38,406 nt of DNA, taken from the NCBI GenBank assembly GCA_016789745.1, contig JAEUQF010000246.1:1-38406 (forward strand), written 5' to 3'. The notes under the pieces are model-generated. The model was not told the DNA's origin, made no database searches, and saw only the letters and a list, made by a program, of their open reading frames with translations. This document shows positions 8,547 to 17,259 of this stretch, piece after piece (within the stretch, counting starts at the first letter, position 1; every line of letters begins with the position of its first letter). The DNA is from Bryobacterales bacterium (GTDB taxonomy: Bacteria > Acidobacteriota > Terriglobia > Bryobacterales > Bryobacteraceae). A program made the position numbers and the translations under genes.

Positions 8547-10470
8547 ACTTCGTCCCGTCATCGGCCTGATCCGGAGCATCCGGCGCGTCGGGGCTGCAAC
8601 CGCTGCCCGAGCCCGGGCTGCCGCCGCTATTGATCTTAACCATCGTGCCGACAATCGTTACGCCCGCCGGCCCGATATCCACGAAACCTCCGGCGCCCTT
8701 GAGCGTCGCTTGCATCCCCGCTTCGAGAATCAGCTTCATGCCGGCCTTGATGTGCACCTCCATGCCGGCCTCCACCTGGAACTTCTGGCCGGCCTTGGTG
8801 TGCATCTCGGTGCCGACGTTCAGCGAATACTTCGTGCCGATCTTCTCCTTACGGTTGGAGCTGACCTCCACGCTCTGGTCAACCTCGATTTTGACCTTCT
8901 GATTCTCCTTCACGATCATGTGCGAGCTCTTGCCGACAAACTCGCGCTTCTCTTCCTTCGTCCGCACGTCGCACTGCTTCTCGGCGTGGATGAACAACTG
9001 CTCGGAGCCCTTCAAATCCTCCATGCGGACTTCGTTGAAGTTCTTCTCGCCGCCGCCTTTGGAACTGCGTGACTTCCAGGTGCTCACCGTCTTGTGATCC
9101 GGCAGCTTGTAGGGCACCGGCTGCATCTCGTCGTAAACGCGCCCAGTGATCAGCGGCCGGTCCGGGTCGCCTTCCATGAAGCTGACCACCACTTCCTGAT
9201 TCACGCGAGGAATGGTGATCCAGCCCCAATTCAATCCCGCCCAACTTTGCGACACGCGAATCCAGGCTGAGTTTTTCTTCTCGCGATCCCATGGGAAGCG
9301 CACCTTCACGCGTCCGTACTTGTCTGGCCAGATCTCCTCACCAGCGGAGTCACTCACCACGATCGCCGTCTGCGTGCCTTTGATCGTCGGCTTCACCGCC
9401 AGGCGCGGGGGCCGGAACGGCGTCTTCGACGGCATCGCCTCATAGGTGTTGGTATAGCGGAATGGCTCTTCCAACTCCGACCGGAAGTTGCTGCCCTCGG
9501 CGCGATGATACACGGTCAGCAGCAAATAGTCCGTATTGATCTTCGCGTTGAAGTGCTCCGCCAGCGTGAATTTATAACCCGGTGTAAAGGGGCGCGCCGT
9601 GCTGTGGCCGCGAACCATCTCCATCGGCCACTCTTCCATCTCCAGCCAGTTACGCGCCAACTTCTCCATCCCGGCACCGTTCCAGCGATAGCCCGGGTAG
9701 TCGTACTTCTCCGACTCGGCGTATTCACCCGACTCGTTGTGCTGGAACGGATCGTACTGCTTGGTAAAGTCGAACTCCTGCAGCGCCACCTTGCCCGTGC
9801 GATAGTTGCGCTCGTAGTCCACCGTATGGACAAAGTCTTCCGGATGGTCGGGGTGGATCTGGAAGGCGAACTTGAACTTGTCCTGGTACTTCATCTTTTT
9901 CACCCCGCCCGGGGCGTCCGCCAGCACCATGGTGTGATTGCCGTCGGTGTGCTCGAAGTAATACCAGATCCCTTCTTCTTCCATCAGCCGCGAACAGAAG
10001 TTATAGTCCGTCTCGCGATACTGCACCAGAAACTTGCGCTTCTCATAGCTTTTCTGCAGCTCCAGCCGGAAGCTGCCGCCGGCTTCGCCAAATACCTGCT
10101 CCAGAATCTCCGGCACCTTCTTGTCCAGGAAGAAACGGCAGTTGCTGCGCTGCGTGAGAAACCAGAACCACGAGGTCATTTCCAACTGGTAGGTGGTCAA
10201 CCCCATGTCGAGTTCCAACTGCCGCGCGCTGCGCACCATGCCATTGATCGGTCGATACGTCTTGTGATCGGCCAGCCGGAGATGCAGCGTTACCTTCTGC
10301 CGCATCAGGCTCTTGATGTCGAGACTCTTCGATGTCGACACCATGTGGCAGTGAAATTCAAACGGCTGGGAGATCTGTTCCTTCCCGTCGAATCTCTCCA
10401 GAAGCAACACGTCCTCTCCCAGAGGCGTGGTGATCTTCATCGGCCGATCTTTTTGTGTGTACTCCGGCAT
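8533..10470 (-). CDS. vgrG: Type VI secretion spike protein VgrG (TssI)
   Basis: Trimeric spike that caps the Hcp tube and carries effectors. The 645-residue protein shows the gp27-like part at about 20-330, including RETDYNFCSRLMEEEGIWYYFEH. The gp5-like OB fold is at about 375-450 (YGRVKVRFPWDRE, WIRVSQSWAG, EVVVSFMEGDPDRPLITG). A repetitive beta-helix at about 520-625 contains successive AGxxxxxxAGMxxxIKAGM units. It ends in a Gly/Ser and Asp/Pro-rich tail with no extra effector domain. An AAGAGGA ribosome binding site precedes the ATG. This is the last gene of the T6SS operon, 92 bases after clpV. No PAAR gene or chaperone follows; the next gene downstream is the convergent ankyrin protein. 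Confidence 0.95.
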   Translation of the reverse strand: MPEYTQKDRPMKITTPLGEDVLLLERFDGKEQISQPFEFHCHMVSTSKSLDIKSLMRQKVTLHLRLADHKTYRPINGMVRSARQLELDMGLTTYQLEMTSWFWFLTQRSNCRFFLDKKVPEILEQVFGEAGGSFRLELQKSYEKRKFLVQYRETDYNFCSRLMEEEGIWYYFEHTDGNHTMVLADAPGGVKKMKYQDKFKFAFQIHPDHPEDFVHTVDYERNYRTGKVALQEFDFTKQYDPFQHNESGEYAESEKYDYPGYRWNGAGMEKLARNWLEMEEWPMEMVRGHSTARPFTPGYKFTLAEHFNAKINTDYLLLTVYHRAEGSNFRSELEEPFRYTNTYEAMPSKTPFRPPRLAVKPTIKGTQTAIVVSDSAGEEIWPDKYGRVKVRFPWDREKKNSAWIRVSQSWAGLNWGWITIPRVNQEVVVSFMEGDPDRPLITGRVYDEMQPVPYKLPDHKTVSTWKSRSSKGGGEKNFNEVRMEDLKGSEQLFIHAEKQCDVRTKEEKREFVGKSSHMIVKENQKVKIEVDQSVEVSSNRKEKIGTKYSLNVGTEMHTKAGQKFQVEAGMEVHIKAGMKLILEAGMQATLKGAGGFVDIGPAGVTIVGTMVKINSGGSPGSGSGCSPDAPDAPDQADDGTKFTKL

Positions 10471-10494
10471 GGATTCCTCTTCTCAACCAACAGC

Positions 10495-10517
10495 AAGGCG
10501 GGCCGAAGCCCGCCCTT
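10495..10517 (-). promoter_or_regulatory. UUCG-loop hairpin between clpV and vgrG
   Basis: On the minus strand GGCGGGC, a TTCG tetraloop and GCCCGCC form a perfect 7-bp stem (stem bases 10497-10503 and 10508-10514), extendable by a G-T and an A-T pair. It lies 25-50 bases upstream of the vgrG start. There is no T-run after it, so it is more likely a stabilising or processing hairpin, or an attenuator, than a classical terminator. Confidence 0.55.
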
Positions 10518-10562
10518 CTGCATACTCCTACCTCCAATCGCGGAAACGGGGCCCAAACCCCA

Positions 10563-13253
10563 TCACGCGGTCTGCGTTTCGGCCTTCTCGGTGAAGTGCT
10601 CGTAGGCGAACTTGCCGCCTTCGCCCAGGCTCACATGCACCCGGCTCAGCTTCGCGCCTTCCGCCATCGACATCAGCAGTTCGCGCGACATGTCCGGCAG
10701 CAGCGTGTTGGTCAGGATGTTATCGACGTTGCGCGCGCCCGATTCCACTTCCGTACAGCGATTCGCCACTTCGTCCACCAGTTCCGGAGCGTACGTCAGC
10801 TCCAGCTTGTGGTTTTCCATCAGCCGCTTCTGGATCTTGCCCAGCTTCAAACGAATGATGTTCTTCAGCGCCTCGTCACGCACCGGATAGTACGGAATGA
10901 TCACCAGGCGGCCAAGGAACGCCGGCTTGAACACCTTGTCCAACTCCGGCTTCATCACCTTTACGATGCCTTCCGGCGACGGCATCGTCTCCGGATCGGC
11001 CACCAGCTTCATCAGCGTATCGGTGGCCGCATTCGACGTCAGAATGATGATGGTGTTCTTGAAGTCGATCTCGCGCCCTTCGCCGTCTTCCATCATGCCC
11101 TTATCGAACACCTGGAAGAACAGCTCCAAAACGTCCGGATGCGCCTTCTCCACTTCGTCCAGCAGCACCACCGAATAGGGCCGGCGCCGCACCGCTTCGG
11201 TCAGCACGCCGCCCTCGCCGTAACCCACGTATCCGGGAGGAGACCCCTTCAACGTCGACACCGTATGGGCTTCCTGGAACTCCGACATGTTGATCGTGAT
11301 CACGTTGTGCTCGCCGCCGTACATCATGTCAGCCAGCGTCAACGCCGTTTCGGTCTTACCCACGCCGCTCGGTCCCACCAGCATGAAGGTGCCAATCGGC
11401 TTCTTCGGATCTTCCAGGCGCGCCTTCGCCGTGCGGATGCGCTGCGCAATCGCCGCCAACGCATGGTCCTGCCCAATCACGCGCCGGCCCAGGTGCTTCT
11501 CCAGGTTGAGAATGGTCTGGATCTCGTCGCGCATCATGTTGCCGACCGGAATACCCGTCCAGCCGGAGATCACTTCGCCGATCACCTGCGCGTCCACGGT
11601 CACGCGCATCAGCGGATTCTCGCCCTGCAGCGCGCTCAACTCATCGTTCAGCTTGCCCAACTGCTCTTTTATCTCGGCCGGGCTGCCGGCGGGCTCTTCC
11701 ATGCCTTCCGGCATCTTCGCGTTCGGATCTTCCAGGCGGAAGCGGATGGCGCGGATCTTCTCCACCAGCCCCTTCTCCTGCTCGAACCGCGCTTCCAACG
11801 CCTTCAACTCTTCGGCCGTCTTCTCCCGCTGGACGGCGATCTCCGCCAGCCGCTCGCTGTGGTCCGCGCCCACCGCCACTTCGCGATCCAGCACGCGCTT
11901 CTGCACATCCAGGTCATCCAGCGTCCGCCGCGCTGCTTCAATGGCCGGCGGTACCGCGTTCTGGCCCAGAGCCACGCGCGCGCATGCCGTGTCCAGCACA
12001 CTCACCGACTTGTCCGGCAACTGCCGCCCCGCAATGTAGCGGTGCGACAACTTCACGGCCGCCGCCACGCCATCATCAATGATGCGTACGTTGTGGTGCT
12101 TTTCGAGCGGCGCCACAATGCCCCGCATCATGGTCATTGCCACCTTCTCGTCCGGCTCTTCCACCTTCACCACCTGGAAGCGCCGCGCAAGGGCCGGATC
12201 CTTCTCGAAGTACTTCTTGTACTCGGCCCACGTGGTGGCAGCGATCGTGCGCAGTTCGCCGCGCGCCAGCGCCGGCTTCAGGATATTGGCCGCGTCGTTC
12301 TGGCCCGCCTGTCCACCCGCGCCGATCATGGTATGGGCTTCGTCAATGAAGAGGATGATCGGTGTCGGCGAAGCCTTCACTTCGTTCACCAGCGCCTTCA
12401 GACGATTTTCGAACTCGCCCTTCACGCCCGCGCCCGCCTGCAGCAGCGCCATATCCAGCGTGTGCAGCGCGACGTTCTTCAAAGGCGGCGGCACATCGCC
12501 GGCCACAATCCGCGACGCGAAACCTTCCACCACCGCCGTCTTACCCACGCCCGCTTCGCCCGTCAGAATCGGGTTGTTCTGGCGGCGCCGCATCAGAATG
12601 TCGATGATCTGGCGAACCTCGAAATCGCGTCCCAGCACCGGGTCAATCTTGCCCTTGCGTGCATTCTCGGTCAGGTTCACGGTGTACTGATCCAGGTTCG
12701 GCGTCTTGCCGCCCGGCCGCGGCTTGCCTTCCTGCGCACCGGCGGCCGGCGCCTCATCCACCGCCTCCATCAGCGCACCTTCGCTCGATCCGGCGATGAT
12801 GTTCATGATGTCGGCGCGCAGCACGTCGGTGTTGATCTTCTGGAACTCGCGCGAGAATTCCTTCACGATCCGCGCCAGGTCCTCATGGGTGAACAGCGCC
12901 AGCATCGCGAAGCCCGTCCGGATTTTGCCCTGGTTGTGCTCCAGCGACCCCAGTACCCAGGCTTCCGACATCATCTTCGCGATCAGCGGGCTCAACGCAG
13001 GCGACCGGCCGTTGCCCCGCTTCATCTTATCCAGCAGTTTGTTCAAATCCGCCGTCAGCCGCATCGGGTCGACGCTGAAATGATGGAAAATTTTCTCCGC
13101 ATCGGTATCCGTGGTTTCGAGCAGCCGCAGCAGGAAATGCTCGATCTCCACGTCATAGTGCGTTCTCGACAGTGCCAGACTCGCCGCGCTTTCCAACGCG
13201 CTCCGGGTGGCGTCGTTGATCTTAGCGACGAGTGACTTCAGGTTGGCCGCCAT
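10563..13253 (-). CDS. clpV: Type VI secretion ATPase TssH (ClpV)
   Basis: AAA+ unfoldase that disassembles the contracted TssB/TssC sheath for reuse. The 896-residue protein has the expected order. The Clp N-domain occupies about 1-155. AAA module 1 has Walker A GEAGVGKT (232-239) and Walker B ILFIDEAHTMIG. A coiled-coil middle region lies at about 430-540. AAA module 2 has Walker A GPSGVGKT (about 625-632) and VVLLDEVEKAHPDV. The C-terminal domain ends in a short Glu/Lys tail. The T6SS context and the N-domain point to ClpV rather than ClpB. A separate gene encoding only an N-domain like this one lies 38 bases upstream. Confidence 0.95.
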   Translation of the reverse strand: MAANLKSLVAKINDATRSALESAASLALSRTHYDVEIEHFLLRLLETTDTDAEKIFHHFSVDPMRLTADLNKLLDKMKRGNGRSPALSPLIAKMMSEAWVLGSLEHNQGKIRTGFAMLALFTHEDLARIVKEFSREFQKINTDVLRADIMNIIAGSSEGALMEAVDEAPAAGAQEGKPRPGGKTPNLDQYTVNLTENARKGKIDPVLGRDFEVRQIIDILMRRRQNNPILTGEAGVGKTAVVEGFASRIVAGDVPPPLKNVALHTLDMALLQAGAGVKGEFENRLKALVNEVKASPTPIILFIDEAHTMIGAGGQAGQNDAANILKPALARGELRTIAATTWAEYKKYFEKDPALARRFQVVKVEEPDEKVAMTMMRGIVAPLEKHHNVRIIDDGVAAAVKLSHRYIAGRQLPDKSVSVLDTACARVALGQNAVPPAIEAARRTLDDLDVQKRVLDREVAVGADHSERLAEIAVQREKTAEELKALEARFEQEKGLVEKIRAIRFRLEDPNAKMPEGMEEPAGSPAEIKEQLGKLNDELSALQGENPLMRVTVDAQVIGEVISGWTGIPVGNMMRDEIQTILNLEKHLGRRVIGQDHALAAIAQRIRTAKARLEDPKKPIGTFMLVGPSGVGKTETALTLADMMYGGEHNVITINMSEFQEAHTVSTLKGSPPGYVGYGEGGVLTEAVRRRPYSVVLLDEVEKAHPDVLELFFQVFDKGMMEDGEGREIDFKNTIIILTSNAATDTLMKLVADPETMPSPEGIVKVMKPELDKVFKPAFLGRLVIIPYYPVRDEALKNIIRLKLGKIQKRLMENHKLELTYAPELVDEVANRCTEVESGARNVDNILTNTLLPDMSRELLMSMAEGAKLSRVHVSLGEGGKFAYEHFTEKAETQTA

Positions 13254-13291
13254 AGGGTATCCTTTCCAAAATAAGTTAATACCGAAAACTC

Positions 13292-13804
13292 TCAGCCGGC
13301 TATGGTAGCCGGGACAGCAAGCGATTGCTCGACGCTGCCGGAAACGATCGTGAGCCAGTCACGGCGCAGGCCCTCTCCTGGGAACTTGCGAAATTCACTG
13401 GAAAAATCTCGCACGCGCGCGCCTAATTCGTCATGCGTAAACAGTGCCAGCAACAGGAGGCCTCCGCGGATCCGTGTGCAATTATAATCCACGGACCCCA
13501 GCACCCACGCCTCACACAGCATTTGCACCAGTGCCGGATTAAAGCCCGGCGTGCCCGGATGGCCGCGATGCATCCGGTTCATCAGCTTCTGCAAATCCAT
13601 TACCACCCGCGACGGGTCCACCCCGTAGCGCTTGCACAAAATCGGAATATCGGTGTCCGGCCCCGCATCCAGGAGTTTCACCAGGTAGTGCTCCACCGAA
13701 ACATCGCTATGGGTGAATGATTTACACAGAACCGCCGCGCCTTCAAGCGCAAGGCGGGTGGTGTTGTTGAGTTTGCCGATGAGACCCTTGAGACTGGCTG
13801 GCAT
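13292..13804 (-). CDS. Free-standing ClpV-type N-domain protein
   Basis: A 170-residue protein that aligns with residues 1-160 of the adjacent TssH over its whole length, at roughly 45% identity by eye. Shared blocks are L-K-x-L near the start, the TH-DV-EH-L-LL region, VDPxR, CEAWVLGS versus SEAWVLGS, and LALFTH. It then stops, with no AAA module. It has its own ribosome binding site (AGAGGGAA before the ATG) and a normal stop, and it sits 26 bases after tssG and 38 before tssH. So it is a complete small gene, not a broken clpV. In ClpV this domain recognises the N-terminal helix of TssC. I infer a role as adaptor, competitor or sheath-binding factor. I know of no standard T6SS name for it. 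Confidence 0.85.
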   Translation of the reverse strand: MPASLKGLIGKLNNTTRLALEGAAVLCKSFTHSDVSVEHYLVKLLDAGPDTDIPILCKRYGVDPSRVVMDLQKLMNRMHRGHPGTPGFNPALVQMLCEAWVLGSVDYNCTRIRGGLLLLALFTHDELGARVRDFSSEFRKFPGEGLRRDWLTIVSGSVEQSLAVPATIAG

Positions 13805-13830
13805 GGTTCCCTCTGCTCCAGATGCTCGGC

Positions 13831-14880
13831 TTAGACCCGTAACGTGGTTTCGTCCGGATCGCGATTCATGTCATCGTTCTTCATCCACGTAACCCACCCA
13901 AGGCGCGGTCCGGCCTCTCCCAGGGCGCCCATCTCCAGACGCGGCACCTCCTGGCGCTTCAGCACTAACTGCACTTCGTAGGTAAGCTCATCGTTGGTAA
14001 AGAAACGAATCAGCGACTTCAACGGCTTGAAGGCTGTACCTTCGGGTAGAAAATCCAGATACTGCGTCAGCGTCAAGGGGCCCACGCGGATGCGGATGCC
14101 CGACTGCGGATCAAACACCTCATCGCCGACAATCACGCCCACCGCCAACTGCTCGGCATAGCTGTCGCCACGGTCGAATTTGCACTGCGAGTTGATCTCC
14201 AGCGGATACCACAACCCCATGAACTGCTCCACTTCGATCGGCACATCAAAGTAGTCGCTCAGGATCTGTTCCAGCGCCAGCGCCGAGCGCGGCAGCAGCG
14301 AGAGCAACCCCGTGTAGAACATCGCCGATACGTCGCGCACCGGCGTCAGCCGGCTCTGCAGCCCCGGCGTCCCCAACCCCATCAGGTCCAACAGGTAACG
14401 GGAGAAGCGGTCCGGCTCCTGCGTGTTCCGCTCATAGGCCACATAGAAGCGGTACTTCTCCCACGCCTGATAGAACAGGCTCACCATGCGGTGGTTGAAC
14501 ATGTCCAGGAAGGCCGGCAGCGCCGAATCCGGCGGCCTCATCCGCAGCCGTCCCCGAATGTACTCGCTGTAGTAAAGCGGCAGCGCCCCCATGGGTCCGA
14601 ACAGGCCCATGAAGTTCACCGTCACCGAAAGCGGCTCGTCTTCCCGCCACTCCAAGCCCTGCACTTCGCTGGCTGGAAACGCAGTCACCGGGTTGGCATG
14701 AAAGCGCGCCAATTCCCGGAACGGCGGATAGAACTTGCCCACATGATCGCGGTGCGGCATCACCCGCGTCAGCCAGCGCACCACCTGGAAGAAGCTGAAG
14801 TTCCAGGGCTCGGTACGAATCTGGTTGATGACGATCCGCTGCGTTACAGGAGGATTCGCTGGCCGGCTCTCGGAAGCCAT
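13831..14880 (-). CDS. tssG: Type VI secretion baseplate protein TssG
   Basis: Baseplate wedge component (ImpH/VasB family) that forms a complex with TssF and TssE. The 349-residue length is usual. Recognisable blocks are PWNFSFFQVVRWLTR (about 26-40), FREL-RFHANPVTAFPASEV, VNFMGLFGPMGALPLYYSEY (about 87-107), and a C-terminal GPLTLTQYLDFLPEG segment. The start overlaps the tssF end by 37 bases. It is preceded by AAGGAGGTGA, an almost perfect anti-16S match, which supports this start and suggests re-initiation coupled to tssF. Confidence 0.93.
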   Translation of the reverse strand: MASESRPANPPVTQRIVINQIRTEPWNFSFFQVVRWLTRVMPHRDHVGKFYPPFRELARFHANPVTAFPASEVQGLEWREDEPLSVTVNFMGLFGPMGALPLYYSEYIRGRLRMRPPDSALPAFLDMFNHRMVSLFYQAWEKYRFYVAYERNTQEPDRFSRYLLDLMGLGTPGLQSRLTPVRDVSAMFYTGLLSLLPRSALALEQILSDYFDVPIEVEQFMGLWYPLEINSQCKFDRGDSYAEQLAVGVIVGDEVFDPQSGIRIRVGPLTLTQYLDFLPEGTAFKPLKSLIRFFTNDELTYEVQLVLKRQEVPRLEMGALGEAGPRLGWVTWMKNDDMNRDPDETTLRV

Positions 14881-16721
14881 TCCCGCATCACCTCCTTGCG
14901 CTGTCTGGTGCGAATCGCCAACTGGCTGAAGCTGTTCATGGTCGCGTAAAGCCCCAGGAAGTACTCCAAAACGCTGGCGAACAGGAATACGCCTCCGCCG
15001 ACAAACTGCTCCTCGTCGAACTCGATTTCCGTCCGCAGCCCGCGCGCGAAGCTGATGCCGTTCTCCGAAATCACCCGCGCGAAATGGCGGCTGCTGCTCA
15101 CCCGCGTGATCCCGTCAATCTGCTTCTGCACATACACCGAATCGGTGAAATTGTAGAGCTTCAGAATCTCCCGCAGCGCCTCCCGCCCTTCTTCCACCAG
15201 CGACAGGTAGTTCAACGAGAAGTGGGAGATCAGCCGCCAGAACACGGGCTTGCCCAACGGAGGACGCAACGGCGCCGTCGGCCGCCGCAGACACACGATC
15301 TTCTTAATCGCCGACATGCCTTCAATGTTGAAGTCACCGGCTTCGTTGCCGAACGGCAGTCGCGACGGCACGTCGCGATTCGTGCACAGCGTCTTCACCG
15401 TAAGCGCATCGGCCTCCGGCATCACCATCCGCATCGACAAGTCCACCAACGATAACGACAACTCCGTCCCGTCATCGTTGCGGATGTTCGATTGCCGCCG
15501 GTGGCTGAGCCAGAAGGTCTGCTTGTTGTCCCGCATCGTCGCATGACGGTAGGAATAGAATGGCTCGTAAGTCTGTTTTTCCCGCGTCTTCGGGTCGATG
15601 CTCACCACTTCTTCAATGGAAAAGATCTCCGTCGACGTCAGGCGCCGGATGTCCGGCACGATCGGGTATTCGTACTTGCGCTGATCCAGCAGGATCGGCT
15701 CACAGGTCTGCTGGAAGAGGTTGATGATGGGTGTGCAACCCAGCCGGAACGTGTCCGGCCGGACGTTTAATTCCAACTCCTCCCGCCGGTCGTCCCGCTC
15801 GAAAGGCCGGATCAGAAACACGATCTCGGCCAGATCCTTGAATCCCTGCTTCCAGAAGCGCTTGAGCCCGCTCAGTTCGATAAAGAAGAACTTCTCGGGG
15901 AAGGCGAAGTACTCCTGCAGCAGCCGGTAGGCGAGGAAACTCCGCCGCGGATACGGCAGCATCGCCTCATCCTGCGTGAAGCCCATGCCGCGCACCGCCG
16001 TCGCGGGCAGCGGTTCGGACCGCCGGCGCGGGTTGTGCGGATCCCGCACCTCCACCCGCACGCAGTTGTTCAGCAGAATCTCATACAGCGTATGAACAAC
16101 CTTGCTCTCACCAGCCAGGTAAAAGCGCAGGTTGTCCATCTCGAGCTTGTTCAGTTCGATGTCCTGGCCGGCCTGCACCACCAGCCGCAACGCACCGGTC
16201 GCTTCATTGGTCTTAATGGGAGGCCACAGCCGGTCCGGCGGCAGATACTGCGCATCGGTGATGGTCACCGGCCAGAGAGTGGTGTCGTAACACGTGCGGA
16301 ACTTGCACGGATCTTCGCTGAAGGTTTCCTGTTCTCCGCCGCGATCCCGCACTCGCGCGATCGGCTTGGACAGCATCATCGTCCCGCGCGGAATCTGCAA
16401 CCCCGTGGTCAGCTTCGCGCGCTCCGGATCCACCACCATCTCGACGATCGACATCGAAGGCACCGGCCGCGTGTAATGCGGATAAACCACCGACAGGAAC
16501 GCTTCGGTGATCTCCGGAAACTCATCGTCGATCTTCAGGTGAACCCGCGCCGCCAGAAACGCGACGGCTTCGATGATCCGCTCGGTATGCGGATCGTCGC
16601 ACTTATCCGGCTCCAGCAGCAGCCGCGCCGCGATCTTTGGATACTTCTGGGCGTACTCGGCGCCCATCTGCCGCAGAAACGTCAGTTCGCGCTCATAGTA
16701 GAGCAGAAGATCATCCCGCAC
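14844..16721 (-). CDS. tssF: Type VI secretion baseplate protein TssF
   Basis: Largest wedge protein of the T6SS baseplate (ImpG/VasA family), 625 residues. The family signature is at the N-terminus: LLLYYERELTFLRQMGAEYA, then AARLLLE, DPHTERIIEAVAFLAARV and DDEFPEITEAFLSVVYPHY. RALRTEIEFDEEQF-like sequence and an FASVLEYFLGLYATMNSFSQL segment lie near the end. The start is GTG directly after the tssE stop. An AAGGAG ribosome binding site lies inside the end of tssE, about 8 bases before it, so translation is tightly coupled. Nothing is missing. Confidence 0.94.
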   Translation of the reverse strand: MRDDLLLYYERELTFLRQMGAEYAQKYPKIAARLLLEPDKCDDPHTERIIEAVAFLAARVHLKIDDEFPEITEAFLSVVYPHYTRPVPSMSIVEMVVDPERAKLTTGLQIPRGTMMLSKPIARVRDRGGEQETFSEDPCKFRTCYDTTLWPVTITDAQYLPPDRLWPPIKTNEATGALRLVVQAGQDIELNKLEMDNLRFYLAGESKVVHTLYEILLNNCVRVEVRDPHNPRRRSEPLPATAVRGMGFTQDEAMLPYPRRSFLAYRLLQEYFAFPEKFFFIELSGLKRFWKQGFKDLAEIVFLIRPFERDDRREELELNVRPDTFRLGCTPIINLFQQTCEPILLDQRKYEYPIVPDIRRLTSTEIFSIEEVVSIDPKTREKQTYEPFYSYRHATMRDNKQTFWLSHRRQSNIRNDDGTELSLSLVDLSMRMVMPEADALTVKTLCTNRDVPSRLPFGNEAGDFNIEGMSAIKKIVCLRRPTAPLRPPLGKPVFWRLISHFSLNYLSLVEEGREALREILKLYNFTDSVYVQKQIDGITRVSSSRHFARVISENGISFARGLRTEIEFDEEQFVGGGVFLFASVLEYFLGLYATMNSFSQLAIRTRQRKEVMREWLPRAGQRILL

Positions 16722-17207
16722 TTATTCAGCTCCTTTGATCTGATACTCGCCGGAGGGAATGTCCAGGACAGTGTCGAACGAAATCCGTTCGGGGGCAGGG
16801 TCCATTTTCAGAAAGCCATCGATCTGGAAGCGGATCGCCCGGCCCGGCTCAAACGAGTTGTCCGTTAACCGTACCGTAATCCCCTGCAGCCGCGGCTCAA
16901 AAAGATTGATGGCGATCTCCAGTTGCTTCTGCAGCCGCTGGCGATCGCCAAAACTGTTCAAACTAAGATGCGAATAGTCCGGCAGCCCGTAGTTATACAC
17001 GGACTTCTTTACTTCCGCCAAGTCCGGCGGCAACTCATGATTGGCCCGGGAGTTGAAGAGCCACTCCAGGTCGCGGCGCAGCGAACGTTTCAGTTCGCGA
17101 ACCGATTTAGCACGATCCGGCCGACTGTACGAGATACCCTGCTCGTCATCGGTCAGCCGATCCAATAGGGGAAGCGAAACGGGAAGCTGTTCAGAGTCGC
17201 GTGCCAT
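16722..17207 (-). CDS. tssE: Type VI secretion baseplate protein TssE (gp25-like)
   Basis: Small gp25/GPW-type baseplate protein of 161 residues that joins the wedge to the sheath. Typical features are LPLLDRLTDDE near the start, a basic SVRELKRSLRRDLEWLFNSR segment (about 36-55), the YNYGLPDYSHLS motif (about 71-82) and a C-terminal RFQIDGFLKM-type beta region. The stop codon abuts the tssF GTG. Spacing from tagJ is 52 bases. The ATG has only a distant GGAGG upstream, so translation may depend on read-through coupling. Confidence 0.9.
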   Translation of the reverse strand: MARDSEQLPVSLPLLDRLTDDEQGISYSRPDRAKSVRELKRSLRRDLEWLFNSRANHELPPDLAEVKKSVYNYGLPDYSHLSLNSFGDRQRLQKQLEIAINLFEPRLQGITVRLTDNSFEPGRAIRFQIDGFLKMDPAPERISFDTVLDIPSGEYQIKGAE

Positions 17208-17259
17208 AAGCCGCTCGGAAGCCTCCGCAAAGGCGGTCCGGGTTCCTCATTATACGAGA

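Noticed and set aside
10455..13235. A 926-codon open frame on the plus strand opposite clpV
   Set aside because: It is His/Arg/Leu-rich nonsense without domains. It mirrors the codon bias of the well-supported clpV gene on the other strand.
13292..13804. The Clp N-domain gene as a fragment of a broken clpV
   Set aside because: It has its own ribosome binding site and stop, ends where the N-domain ends, and a complete tssH with its own N-domain follows.
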